Assembly: GCA_002783525.1 (NCBI GenBank)
Contig: PFGS01000103.1
Location: 1 to 5,082, forward strand
Direction of reading: 5' to 3'
From: Ignavibacteriales bacterium CG12_big_fil_rev_8_21_14_0_65_30_8
GTDB lineage: Bacteria > Bacteroidota > Ignavibacteria > Ignavibacteriales > Ignavibacteriaceae
Length of the DNA: 5,082 nt
The notes under the pieces were generated by a model. The model was not told where the DNA came from. It did no database searches and worked only from the letters and a program-made list of their open reading frames with translations. Positions 1 to 5,082 of this stretch are shown piece by piece (the stretch's first letter is position 1; each line of letters opens with the position of its first letter). Both the position numbers and the translations under genes were made by a program.

Positions 1-267
1 AGAAGCATATAATTCTTCAACATTAAATTCACCATCTTCGTATGCTATATCTGCAGTAGCCTTTGCATAAGGATTTAAATAATCGTCAATAAATAATTCT
101 AATTCAGGTGTATTAAAAATAAGTTTACCTTTATTTTCAACATCTTTCCCCAAAAAAGTTTGTGTATTGAAAGTACCAATTACACTAACATTAGGATTAA
201 CATTAGACTGTGCATTTATTTGTAAAGTAAAAATTATTATTATAAAATTTATCAACCAATATTTCAT
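1..267 (-). CDS. Secreted, probable outer-membrane (porin/TonB-receptor-like) protein, N-terminal 89 residues only
   Basis: The reading frame is open from an ATG at 267 to the window edge, so the C-terminal part is missing. Residues 1-19 form a signal peptide: a Lys near the N-terminus, an Ile/Phe-rich core (about residues 4-14), and a likely cleavage after Ala19 before Gln-Ser, a site common in Bacteroidota-type exported proteins. The mature start (NVNPNVSVIGTF, residues 22-33) and the stretch around LELFIDDYLNPYAKA (56-70), followed by an acidic EDGEFNVEELYA segment (78-88), resemble the beginning of outer-membrane proteins often labelled zinc-regulated or TonB-dependent receptor-like in Ignavibacteria/Chlorobi relatives. 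In those proteins this region begins a beta-barrel. That assignment is from memory of the pattern. The start is supported by a well-placed Shine-Dalgarno sequence. It lies 100 bp downstream of a small membrane-protein gene on the same strand. A different beta-barrel porin family is the main alternative. Confidence 0.7.
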   Translation of the reverse strand, partial: MKYWLINFIIIIFTLQINAQSNVNPNVSVIGTFNTQTFLGKDVENKGKLIFNTPELELFIDDYLNPYAKATADIAYEDGEFNVEELYAS

Positions 268-272
268 ATTTA

Positions 273-280
273 TCTCCCTT
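273..280 (-). promoter_or_regulatory. Shine-Dalgarno sequence for the secreted protein
   Basis: On the minus strand the sequence AAGGGAGA lies five bases before the ATG at 267. It decides the start codon. It is notable because the genes at 715, 851 and 2067 lack any comparable purine-rich site. Confidence 0.7.
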
Positions 281-294
281 ATTGTTTATAAATT

Positions 295-326
295 CAAATA
301 TCTTAAAAGTAAGATATTTCTCGAAA
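295..326 (-). promoter_or_regulatory. Weak Bacteroidetes-type promoter candidate for the secreted protein
   Basis: Read on the minus strand, TTTC (326-323) is followed after exactly 20 bases by GATATTTG (302-295). The consensus is TTTG, 19-21 bases, TAnnTTTG, so each element has one mismatch. It would place transcription start about 20 bases before the ribosome-binding site. The 24-bp inverted repeat lies between and over these elements, a classic position for repression. The gene could instead be transcribed only from the promoter upstream of 715. Confidence 0.3.
296..319. repeat. Perfect 10-bp inverted repeat with 4-base centre (candidate operator)
   Basis: AAATATCTTA (296-305) and TAAGATATTT (310-319) are exact reverse complements separated by AAAG. 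The repeat sits about 30-50 bases upstream of the secreted-protein start and between the two minus-strand genes. It is not followed by a T-run on either strand, so it does not look like an intrinsic terminator. It overlaps a candidate promoter, which would suit an operator for a dimeric repressor, although an RNA hairpin in the leader is also possible. A second short quasi-palindrome, ATTTC-TC-GAAAT, overlaps its right end at 316-327. The symmetry is directly visible; the role is inferred. Confidence 0.55.
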
Positions 327-367
327 TTAGAACTTAAACAAGAATAGTAATGTGTTTGAAATAAAGG

Positions 368-715
368 TTAAACCGGGGGTGCTCTAGGTATTAAATTTGA
401 AGAAAGAAGTAGTATATAATCATTATTTAGATCAGGGCAATTTAAATTTGCCAAATTTGTTATTTTAAGAAAATCAATATTTGAATTATCGTAATTTAGA
501 ACAGACTGATTAAATTGATGAATGCTACAAAATGATAAGAAATCTTTACTTAAATCTGAGGTTTTAATGGGTGAATTTGATTTTTGAGTATATGAAGATA
601 TTTCATTCAGATTAAATTTATGAATATGAAATACACCGAACATAGCGAAAGTAAGAAATTCTACTAATAAGAATATGGCAAATTTCTTTCTATATTTTTT
701 CGATATCTTATTCAT
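368..715 (-). CDS. Small membrane-anchored protein with His/Cys motifs and C-terminal RAPP (DUF2946-like?)
   Basis: This is a 115-residue protein read from ATG at 715. A basic N-terminus (KISKKYRKK, 3-11) precedes one hydrophobic segment (about 12-29), so the chain is probably anchored in the inner membrane with its C-terminal part outside the cytoplasm, by the positive-inside rule. After the membrane segment come HIH (30-32), a Ser/Asn-rich linker, CSIH (63-66), a second Cys at 93, and the terminal RAPPV. Histidine pairs, a CxxH-like site and a terminal R-A/G-PP motif recall the DUF2946-type small proteins found near metal (copper) TonB-receptor genes, but I cannot confirm membership. A TTG at 724 would add three residues; ATG is preferred because the TTG lies inside the -7 promoter element. 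No Shine-Dalgarno sequence is present. It is followed by a secreted-protein gene after 100 bp, so the two may form an operon. Its function is unknown. Confidence 0.65.
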   Translation of the reverse strand: MNKISKKYRKKFAIFLLVEFLTFAMFGVFHIHKFNLNEISSYTQKSNSPIKTSDLSKDFLSFCSIHQFNQSVLNYDNSNIDFLKITNLANLNCPDLNNDYILLLSSNLIPRAPPV

Positions 716-721
716 TTCATA

Positions 722-753
722 CAAAACTAAATATAATTTTTATGTTCTTCAAG
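722..753 (-). promoter_or_regulatory. Bacteroidetes-type promoter facing the small membrane-protein gene
   Basis: On the minus strand CTTG (753-750), 20 bases, then TAGTTTTG (729-722) matches TTTG-N20-TAnnTTTG with one mismatch in the upstream element. The -7 element ends only six bases before the ATG at 715. Transcription start would therefore fall at or very near the start codon, giving a leaderless or nearly leaderless mRNA, which fits the absence of a Shine-Dalgarno sequence. Confidence 0.45.
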
Positions 754-783
754 GAAATTATTTCTAATGGTTTTGCATAATAC

Positions 784-815
784 TTTGCTTTCAAAACAGT
801 TAAAATGTAAATTTG
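784..815 (+). promoter_or_regulatory. Bacteroidetes-type promoter facing glutaryl-CoA dehydrogenase
   Basis: TTTG (784-787), a 20-base spacer, then TAAATTTG (808-815) is an exact match to the TTTG / TAnnTTTG promoter pattern of the Bacteroidota housekeeping sigma factor. Transcription would start near 820-823, leaving an AT-rich leader of about 30 bases with no Shine-Dalgarno sequence before the ATG at 851. The same element may drive the downstream guaB, glycosyltransferase and purD genes, since no clear promoter is seen in their gaps. Confidence 0.6.
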
Positions 816-850
816 AAAAACTTTATTTCTAATTTGTTCCAAATATTTAT

Positions 851-2020
851 ATGAATAAATTCAATGGCGTAGACTATTATAATTCTGAATCTCTGTTAAC
901 TGAAGATGAAATAATGGTAAGAAATACTGTAAGGGAATTTGTTTCAAAAGAAGTAATTCCTATTATCGAAAAACATTATAGTACAGATTCTTTTCCAATT
1001 CATTTAGTACCCAAAATGGCCGAGTTAGGAATGCTTGGTTCAAATCTTCCTGAAGAATTTAGTTGTGCAGGTTTAAATAATGTTGCCTACGGATTAATAA
1101 TGCAAGAACTTGAAAGGGGTGACAGCGGAATAAGAAGTTTTGCATCAGTACAAGGCGCTTTGGTTATGTATCCGATTTTTACTTTTGGTTCAGAAGACCA
1201 AAAAAAGAAATGGCTCCCACTATTGGCTAAGGGAGAAAAAATTGGTTGTTTTGGTTTAACGGAACCAAACCATGGATCAAATCCCGGAGGGATGGAAAGT
1301 AAGGCTGTAAGAGTAGATGGCGGCTATATTTTGAACGGATCAAAGATGTGGATAACTAATGGAACTATTGCTGATATAGCTATTGTTTGGGCTAAATTGG
1401 ATGATATTGTAAGAGGTTTCATTGTTGAAAAAGCGTTCAAAGGTTTCACTGCTCCCGTAATGAAGGGAAAGCATTCTTTAAGAGCATCTGTAACTTCGGA
1501 ACTTGTATTTGATGATGTTTTTGTACCGGAAGAAAATTTATTGCCAAAAACAACCGGACTGAAAAACCCTTTAATGTGTTTGAATCAAGCCAGATATGGA
1601 ATAGCTTGGGGAGTTGTTGGTTCAATGATGGAATGTTATGAAACGGCTCTTGAATATGCAAAAACGAGAATACAATTTGAAAAACCTATTGCTGCTTTTC
1701 AAATAACTCAAGAAAAATTGGTATATTTTCTTACAGAAATAACAAAATCTCAACTATTGAATATTCAATTGGGAAGAATGAAGGATAATGGTAGCTTAAA
1801 ATTTACACAGGTTTCTTTGGCTAAAAGAAACAATTGTGAAAAGGCTTTGGAGATTGCAAGAATGAGCAGAGAAATATTGGGAGCAAATGGAATTTCTAAT
1901 GAATATCCGATTATGCGACACTCAGCAAATCTTGAATCAGTTAAAACTTATGAAGGAACACACGAAATGCATACTTTAATAATAGGTGAAGACATAACCG
2001 GTTATAGTGCTTTTTCATAA
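851..2020 (+). CDS. gcdH: Glutaryl-CoA dehydrogenase (FAD-dependent acyl-CoA dehydrogenase family)
   Basis: The 389-residue product has the full acyl-CoA dehydrogenase layout: N-terminal helical domain (about 15-130), middle beta domain with the flavin-contact stretch FGLTEPNHGS (134-143) and WITNG (167-171), and a C-terminal helical domain with RIQFEKPIAAFQ (273-284). The likely catalytic base is Glu368 in TYEGTHEMH, aligning with Glu370 of the human enzyme (TYEGTHDIH). Glu88, Arg95 and Ser99 in ELERGDSGIRSFAS line up with human Glu87, Arg94 and Ser98, which bind the distal carboxylate of glutaryl-CoA. Together with Tyr367 (human Tyr369) this points to the decarboxylating enzyme, which makes crotonyl-CoA and CO2 from glutaryl-CoA in lysine, tryptophan or benzoate breakdown and passes electrons to an electron-transfer flavoprotein. 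It is a soluble cytoplasmic enzyme. The ATG at 851 gives the usual mature-enzyme length. A promoter lies at 784-815; no Shine-Dalgarno sequence is seen. The next gene begins after 46 bp. Confidence 0.93.
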   Translation: MNKFNGVDYYNSESLLTEDEIMVRNTVREFVSKEVIPIIEKHYSTDSFPIHLVPKMAELGMLGSNLPEEFSCAGLNNVAYGLIMQELERGDSGIRSFASVQGALVMYPIFTFGSEDQKKKWLPLLAKGEKIGCFGLTEPNHGSNPGGMESKAVRVDGGYILNGSKMWITNGTIADIAIVWAKLDDIVRGFIVEKAFKGFTAPVMKGKHSLRASVTSELVFDDVFVPEENLLPKTTGLKNPLMCLNQARYGIAWGVVGSMMECYETALEYAKTRIQFEKPIAAFQITQEKLVYFLTEITKSQLLNIQLGRMKDNGSLKFTQVSLAKRNNCEKALEIARMSREILGANGISNEYPIMRHSANLESVKTYEGTHEMHTLIIGEDITGYSAFS

Positions 2021-2066
2021 TTAGTTAGAGCGATTTATTTAACTTCTAATATAAAGTCAAAAACAA

Positions 2067-3533
2067 ATGAAAAATGAAAATAAGATACGAGAAGGATTAA
2101 CTTTTGATGATATACTGCTTGTACCAAGAAAATCATCTGTGCTCCCAAGAGATGTTGATATTTCTACATTTCTAACGCCTGAAATAAAGTTAAATATTCC
2201 ATTAATATCAGCTGCAATGGATACGGTTACTGAATCTTCAATGGCAATTGCTATGGCAAGAGAGGGAGGAATTGGAATTATTCATAAGAATATGTCTATT
2301 GAAAAACAGAGCAAAGAAGTTGATAGAGTAAAGAGATCAGAAAGTGGAATGATTAGGGATCCAATAAAATTATCACCTGATAATACTGTAAAAGAAGCAT
2401 TACAATTAATGAGTGAATATCATATATCCGGAATACCTATTACTAATAAAAATGATATTCTGGTAGGGATTATTACAAATAGAGATCTTAGGTTTGAACC
2501 TAATGTTAACTATAAAATTAGCCAACTGATGACAAAGGAAAATCTTATTACAGCCGATGAAAAAACAGACCTTAAAAAAGCAGAAAAAATTTTACAGAAA
2601 TATAAAATTGAAAAACTTCCGGTAATCAATAAATCAGGTAAATTAGTTGGACTTATTACTTTTAAAGACATACAAAAGAAAAAATCTCATCCACTAGCGT
2701 GCAAAGATAATAGAGGGCGTTTAAGAGTGGGAGCAGCAGTTGGTGTTACAAATGATGTTATTGACAGAGTTCAATCGTTAGTGAATTACGGAGTTGATAC
2801 TGTTGTAATTGATACAGCTCATGGTCATTCAGAAGGTGTTTTAAAGACAATAAAAGAGATAAGAAGAAAATTTAAATATGAGCAGTTAATTGCTGGTAAT
2901 ATAGCAACTTATAAATCAGCAATTGATATGCTAAAATGTAAGGTTGATGCGATTAAAGTAGGAATTGGACCGGGATCAATTTGTACTACTAGAGTAATTG
3001 CCGGTATTGGTGTTCCTCAAATATCAGCTATTATGGATGTAAGAAAAGCATTAACTAAATCAAATATTCCTTTGATTGCTGACGGTGGCATAAAACAAAC
3101 CGGTGATGTTCCAAAAGCTATTGCTTCCGGAGCAGACTCAATAATGATTGGGGGAATGTTTGCAGGAGTAGAAGAAAGTCCCGGTGAAAAAGTTTTATAC
3201 GAGGGGAGAAGTTTTAAAATGTACAGAGGAATGGGATCTATCGGGGCTATGAAAGAAGGAAGTAAAGACAGATATTTTCAGGACACAGAAGATGAAATAA
3301 AAAAATTAGTACCTGAAGGTATTGAAGGAAGAGTTCCTTATAAAGGATATTTATCCGACACAGTTTATCAATTTACGGGTGGTTTGAGGGCAGCAATGGG
3401 ATATTGCGGAGCTAAAAACATAAAGGTACTTCAGGAGAATGCTGAATTTATTAAAATTACTGATGCCGGAATGAAAGAAAGTCATCCTCATGATATATTT
3501 ATAACTAAAGAATCACCAAATTATCATTCATAA
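2067..3533 (+). CDS. guaB: Inosine-5'-monophosphate dehydrogenase
   Basis: This enzyme oxidises IMP to XMP with NAD+, the rate-limiting step of guanine nucleotide synthesis; it works in the cytoplasm as a tetramer or octamer. The 488-residue length equals that of the E. coli enzyme. The N-terminal barrel part begins LTFDDILLVP (11-20). A pair of CBS regulatory domains spans about 95-143 and 154-204, interrupting the (beta/alpha)8 barrel. The barrel resumes with VVIDTAHGHS (246-255), where Asp249 is the NAD-site aspartate. The active-site loop GPGSICTTR (301-309) holds the catalytic Cys306 and the potassium-binding carbonyls. IADGGI (337-342) with Asp339 and GGMFAG (362-367) bind the IMP phosphate and ribose. 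The mobile flap carries Arg402-Tyr403 (KDRYFQ), followed by PEGIEGR (416-422). No key residue is missing, and the CBS pair is intact, so nucleotide regulation is likely. The start follows an A-rich leader without a Shine-Dalgarno sequence. A purD gene lies one gene downstream. Confidence 0.98.
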   Translation: MKNENKIREGLTFDDILLVPRKSSVLPRDVDISTFLTPEIKLNIPLISAAMDTVTESSMAIAMAREGGIGIIHKNMSIEKQSKEVDRVKRSESGMIRDPIKLSPDNTVKEALQLMSEYHISGIPITNKNDILVGIITNRDLRFEPNVNYKISQLMTKENLITADEKTDLKKAEKILQKYKIEKLPVINKSGKLVGLITFKDIQKKKSHPLACKDNRGRLRVGAAVGVTNDVIDRVQSLVNYGVDTVVIDTAHGHSEGVLKTIKEIRRKFKYEQLIAGNIATYKSAIDMLKCKVDAIKVGIGPGSICTTRVIAGIGVPQISAIMDVRKALTKSNIPLIADGGIKQTGDVPKAIASGADSIMIGGMFAGVEESPGEKVLYEGRSFKMYRGMGSIGAMKEGSKDRYFQDTEDEIKKLVPEGIEGRVPYKGYLSDTVYQFTGGLRAAMGYCGAKNIKVLQENAEFIKITDAGMKESHPHDIFITKESPNYHS

Positions 3534-3566
3534 TTAATAATTTATTTTCTGGGGGTATTTTAAAAA

Positions 3567-4850
3567 ATGCACAAAGTTTTAGTTATTGCTTATTATTTCC
3601 CGCCAATTGGGCTTAGCGGAGTTCAGCGTACTTTAAAATTTGTAAAATATTTTAAAAATTATAACTGGGAACCAACTGTATTAACTACTTCTGATATCGG
3701 TTATTATGCGCATGATAATTCTTTGCTAAAAGAAGTTGAAGATGCTAATATTAAAGTTGAAAGGGTAACCGGAGGAGAAATAAATTCTTTAATTAAAAAG
3801 AATGGTACAGTAAAAATACCATCAGAAAAAATAAGGAAATTATTTTCTTATATAAGTCAAACATTTTTTATCCCGGATAACAAAGTTAACTGGTCTAAAA
3901 AAGCAATTGAAAAAGCAAGAGAAATATTAAAAAGAGAAAAATTTGATATAATTTTTGTAACTGCTCCTCCTTTTTCAACATTTAATATGGCTGTGGAATT
4001 AAAGAAGGAGTTTAATGTACCCCTTGTTATAGATTACCGTGATCTTTGGTTTGAAAGTTACTTTTCTTTTTATCCTACATTGCTGCATAAATCAATGCAA
4101 AAAAAAATGGAATACAATGCATTAAAGGCAGCTGATAAAATTACAGTTACAAATAGAGTTATTAAAGAAAAAATAATGAATACATATCAATTTTTATCAT
4201 ATGATGATGTGACTATTTTAACCCACGGTTTTGATCCAATGGATTTTAAAAATTTAGAACCTGAAAAAAGAACAAACAAAAGGATGATAATCTCTTATTC
4301 TGGTATTTTTATGGAGTACAATTCACCTGAGTACTTCTTAAAAGCATTTAAAGAAATTTCTATAGAGAGACCCGAAATTGCGGCAAATATTGAACTTCAT
4401 TTTATTGGGTTTTTAAGAAAAGAAAATAAAAAATTAGTAAAGAAATTACAACTTGAAGATTTTGTAAAAGACTTTGGATATATTGAACATAAAGAAGCTG
4501 TAAGAAAATTAGTCTCAAGTGATTTGCTTTGGTTTATGATAGGAAAGAAACAAAATATTGATGCTCTTTTACCTGGTAAATTATTTGAATATGTGGGTTC
4601 AAAAAAACCAATTCTTGCTTGTATTCCTGATGGTGCAGCAAAAAATGTTTTACAAAAATATGGTGCTTCATTTATTACAGATCCTTTTAATATAAATGAG
4701 ATCAAAAGCGCAATTATCAAAGTATATGAATTGTATAAAAATAATAATCTGCCTAAACCGGATGAAAACTTTATTGAACAATATAGAAGAGACTTTTTAA
4801 CAGAACAACTATGTAAAGAATTTCAATTTTGTATGAAAGCGGAAGAGTAA
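3567..4850 (+). CDS. GT-B fold glycosyltransferase, GT4-like
   Basis: The 427-residue protein has a GT-B layout. The N-terminal acceptor domain starts with strand KVLVIAYYFPP (3-13) and the loop GLSGVQRTLKF (15-25), typical of family 4-like transferases, with VIDYRDLWF (154-162) and TVTNRV (193-198) further on. The linker has ILTHGFDPMDF (217-227). The C-terminal nucleotide-sugar domain has SYSGIF (243-248), DFGYIEHKEA (302-311) and the donor-site motif LPGKLFEYVGSKKPIL (335-350) with Glu341. The first glutamate of the EX7E motif is absent (Ala333 at that place), as in other transferases with the P-x-K-x-F-E-Y form. No signal peptide or membrane segment is seen, so it is probably a cytoplasmic or membrane-associated enzyme of cell-surface polysaccharide or glycolipid synthesis; donor and acceptor cannot be told. 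GGGGG at 3551-3555 is an imperfect ribosome-binding site. Its stop overlaps the purD start by one base, suggesting translational coupling. Confidence 0.88.
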   Translation: MHKVLVIAYYFPPIGLSGVQRTLKFVKYFKNYNWEPTVLTTSDIGYYAHDNSLLKEVEDANIKVERVTGGEINSLIKKNGTVKIPSEKIRKLFSYISQTFFIPDNKVNWSKKAIEKAREILKREKFDIIFVTAPPFSTFNMAVELKKEFNVPLVIDYRDLWFESYFSFYPTLLHKSMQKKMEYNALKAADKITVTNRVIKEKIMNTYQFLSYDDVTILTHGFDPMDFKNLEPEKRTNKRMIISYSGIFMEYNSPEYFLKAFKEISIERPEIAANIELHFIGFLRKENKKLVKKLQLEDFVKDFGYIEHKEAVRKLVSSDLLWFMIGKKQNIDALLPGKLFEYVGSKKPILACIPDGAAKNVLQKYGASFITDPFNINEIKSAIIKVYELYKNNNLPKPDENFIEQYRRDFLTEQLCKEFQFCMKAEE

Positions 4851-5082
4851 TGAATGTTGCTATAATAGGATCCGGGGGAAGAGAGCATGCTTTAGCTCTT
4901 AAAATCAGTAAAAGCCCTACCTTAAATGAATTATATATTATTCCCGGAAATCCCGGAACAACACAATGCGGAACAAATGTTGAACTAGATGTTAGTGATC
5001 ATCCATCAATATATAATTTTTGCACAGATAAAAATATATCACTTGTTGTAGTCGGACCAGAAGCTCCTTTAGTAGCCGGATT
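4850..5082 (+). CDS. purD: Phosphoribosylamine-glycine ligase (GAR synthetase), N-terminal 77 residues
   Basis: The frame runs from ATG at 4850 off the window edge; the full enzyme is usually about 420-430 residues. It joins phosphoribosylamine and glycine with ATP to give glycinamide ribonucleotide, step two of de novo purine synthesis, in the cytoplasm. Visible hallmarks are MNVAIIGSGGREHALA (1-16), the glycine-rich start of the N-domain, then PGNPGT (32-37) and VVVGPEAPLVAG (66-77), all characteristic of PurD. The start codon shares its A with the glycosyltransferase stop (TAATG, 4848-4852), and a purine-rich GGAAGAG at 4841-4847 may help ribosome binding, so translation is probably coupled. 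The truncation is only the window end; nothing suggests a broken gene. Confidence 0.95.
   Translation, partial: MNVAIIGSGGREHALALKISKSPTLNELYIIPGNPGTTQCGTNVELDVSDHPSIYNFCTDKNISLVVVGPEAPLVAG

Noticed and set aside
296..319. Inverted repeat read as an intrinsic terminator for the small membrane-protein gene
   Set aside because: The stem has only two G/C pairs out of ten and no following T-run on the minus strand, so a terminator is unlikely.
1446..1661. 71-codon open frame on the minus strand inside glutaryl-CoA dehydrogenase
   Set aside because: It lies wholly within a well-conserved gene on the other strand, has no recognisable motif and no start signals, so it is a shadow frame.
1994..2005. 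12-bp perfect palindrome ATAACCGGTTAT near the end of glutaryl-CoA dehydrogenase, followed shortly by a T-run
   Set aside because: It has no loop, so it cannot fold as a normal terminator hairpin, and the bases encode the conserved C-terminal ITGY residues; the symmetry is likely coincidental.
2021..2066. Possible promoter, riboswitch or terminator in the gap before guaB
   Set aside because: The 46-bp gap is too short for a purine riboswitch, has no TAnnTTTG element and no hairpin with a T-run.
3534..3566. Possible terminator or promoter between guaB and the glycosyltransferase
   Set aside because: No inverted repeat or promoter element is visible in these 33 bases; only a G-run at 3551-3555 that may aid ribosome binding.
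4397..4720. 107-codon open frame on the minus strand inside the glycosyltransferase
   Set aside because: It is opposite the conserved donor-site region of the transferase, and its Phe/Ser/Leu-rich content is what AT-rich antisense reading gives; a shadow frame.

Overview
This is an AT-rich window with only TAA stop codons among its complete genes. It suggests a member of the Bacteroidota/Chlorobiota/Ignavibacteriota group. Three things point there. Several genes lack a Shine-Dalgarno sequence. The central intergenic region holds promoter-like elements of the Bacteroidetes type (TTTG, about 20 bp, TAnnTTTG). The left-end outer-membrane protein and the glycosyltransferase resemble proteins I associate with Ignavibacteria-like genomes. 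The lineage is an inference from pattern recognition; no search was run.

Left third, minus strand (1-753): a small single-pass membrane-anchored protein (368-715) with His/Cys motifs and a C-terminal RAPP motif lies upstream of the start of a secreted, probably outer-membrane, protein (267 down to 1, cut by the window edge). The 100-bp gap between them carries a perfect 10-bp inverted repeat (296-319) that overlaps a weak promoter candidate, and a good Shine-Dalgarno sequence. The pair looks like an envelope operon, possibly for metal uptake.

Divergent intergenic region (716-850): two opposing Bacteroidetes-style promoters can be read here. One faces the small membrane-protein gene and its -7 element almost touches the ATG. 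The other, a perfect match with 20-bp spacing, faces the acyl-CoA dehydrogenase gene.

Right two thirds, plus strand (851-5082): glutaryl-CoA dehydrogenase, IMP dehydrogenase (guaB), a GT4-like glycosyltransferase and the 5' end of purD (glycinamide ribonucleotide synthetase) follow one another with gaps of 46 bp, 33 bp and a 1-base stop/start overlap. No terminator or clear internal promoter is visible in the gaps, so they may form one transcription unit. guaB and purD both serve purine nucleotide synthesis. The glycosyltransferase probably serves cell-surface polysaccharide synthesis, and the dehydrogenase serves lysine/tryptophan or aromatic-acid breakdown, so the unit is functionally mixed.

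Most of the window is ordinary housekeeping content. The parts worth a second look are the minus-strand envelope pair with its palindromic leader, the small uncharacterised protein, and the divergent promoter region. I see no RNA gene, mobile element or CRISPR array.
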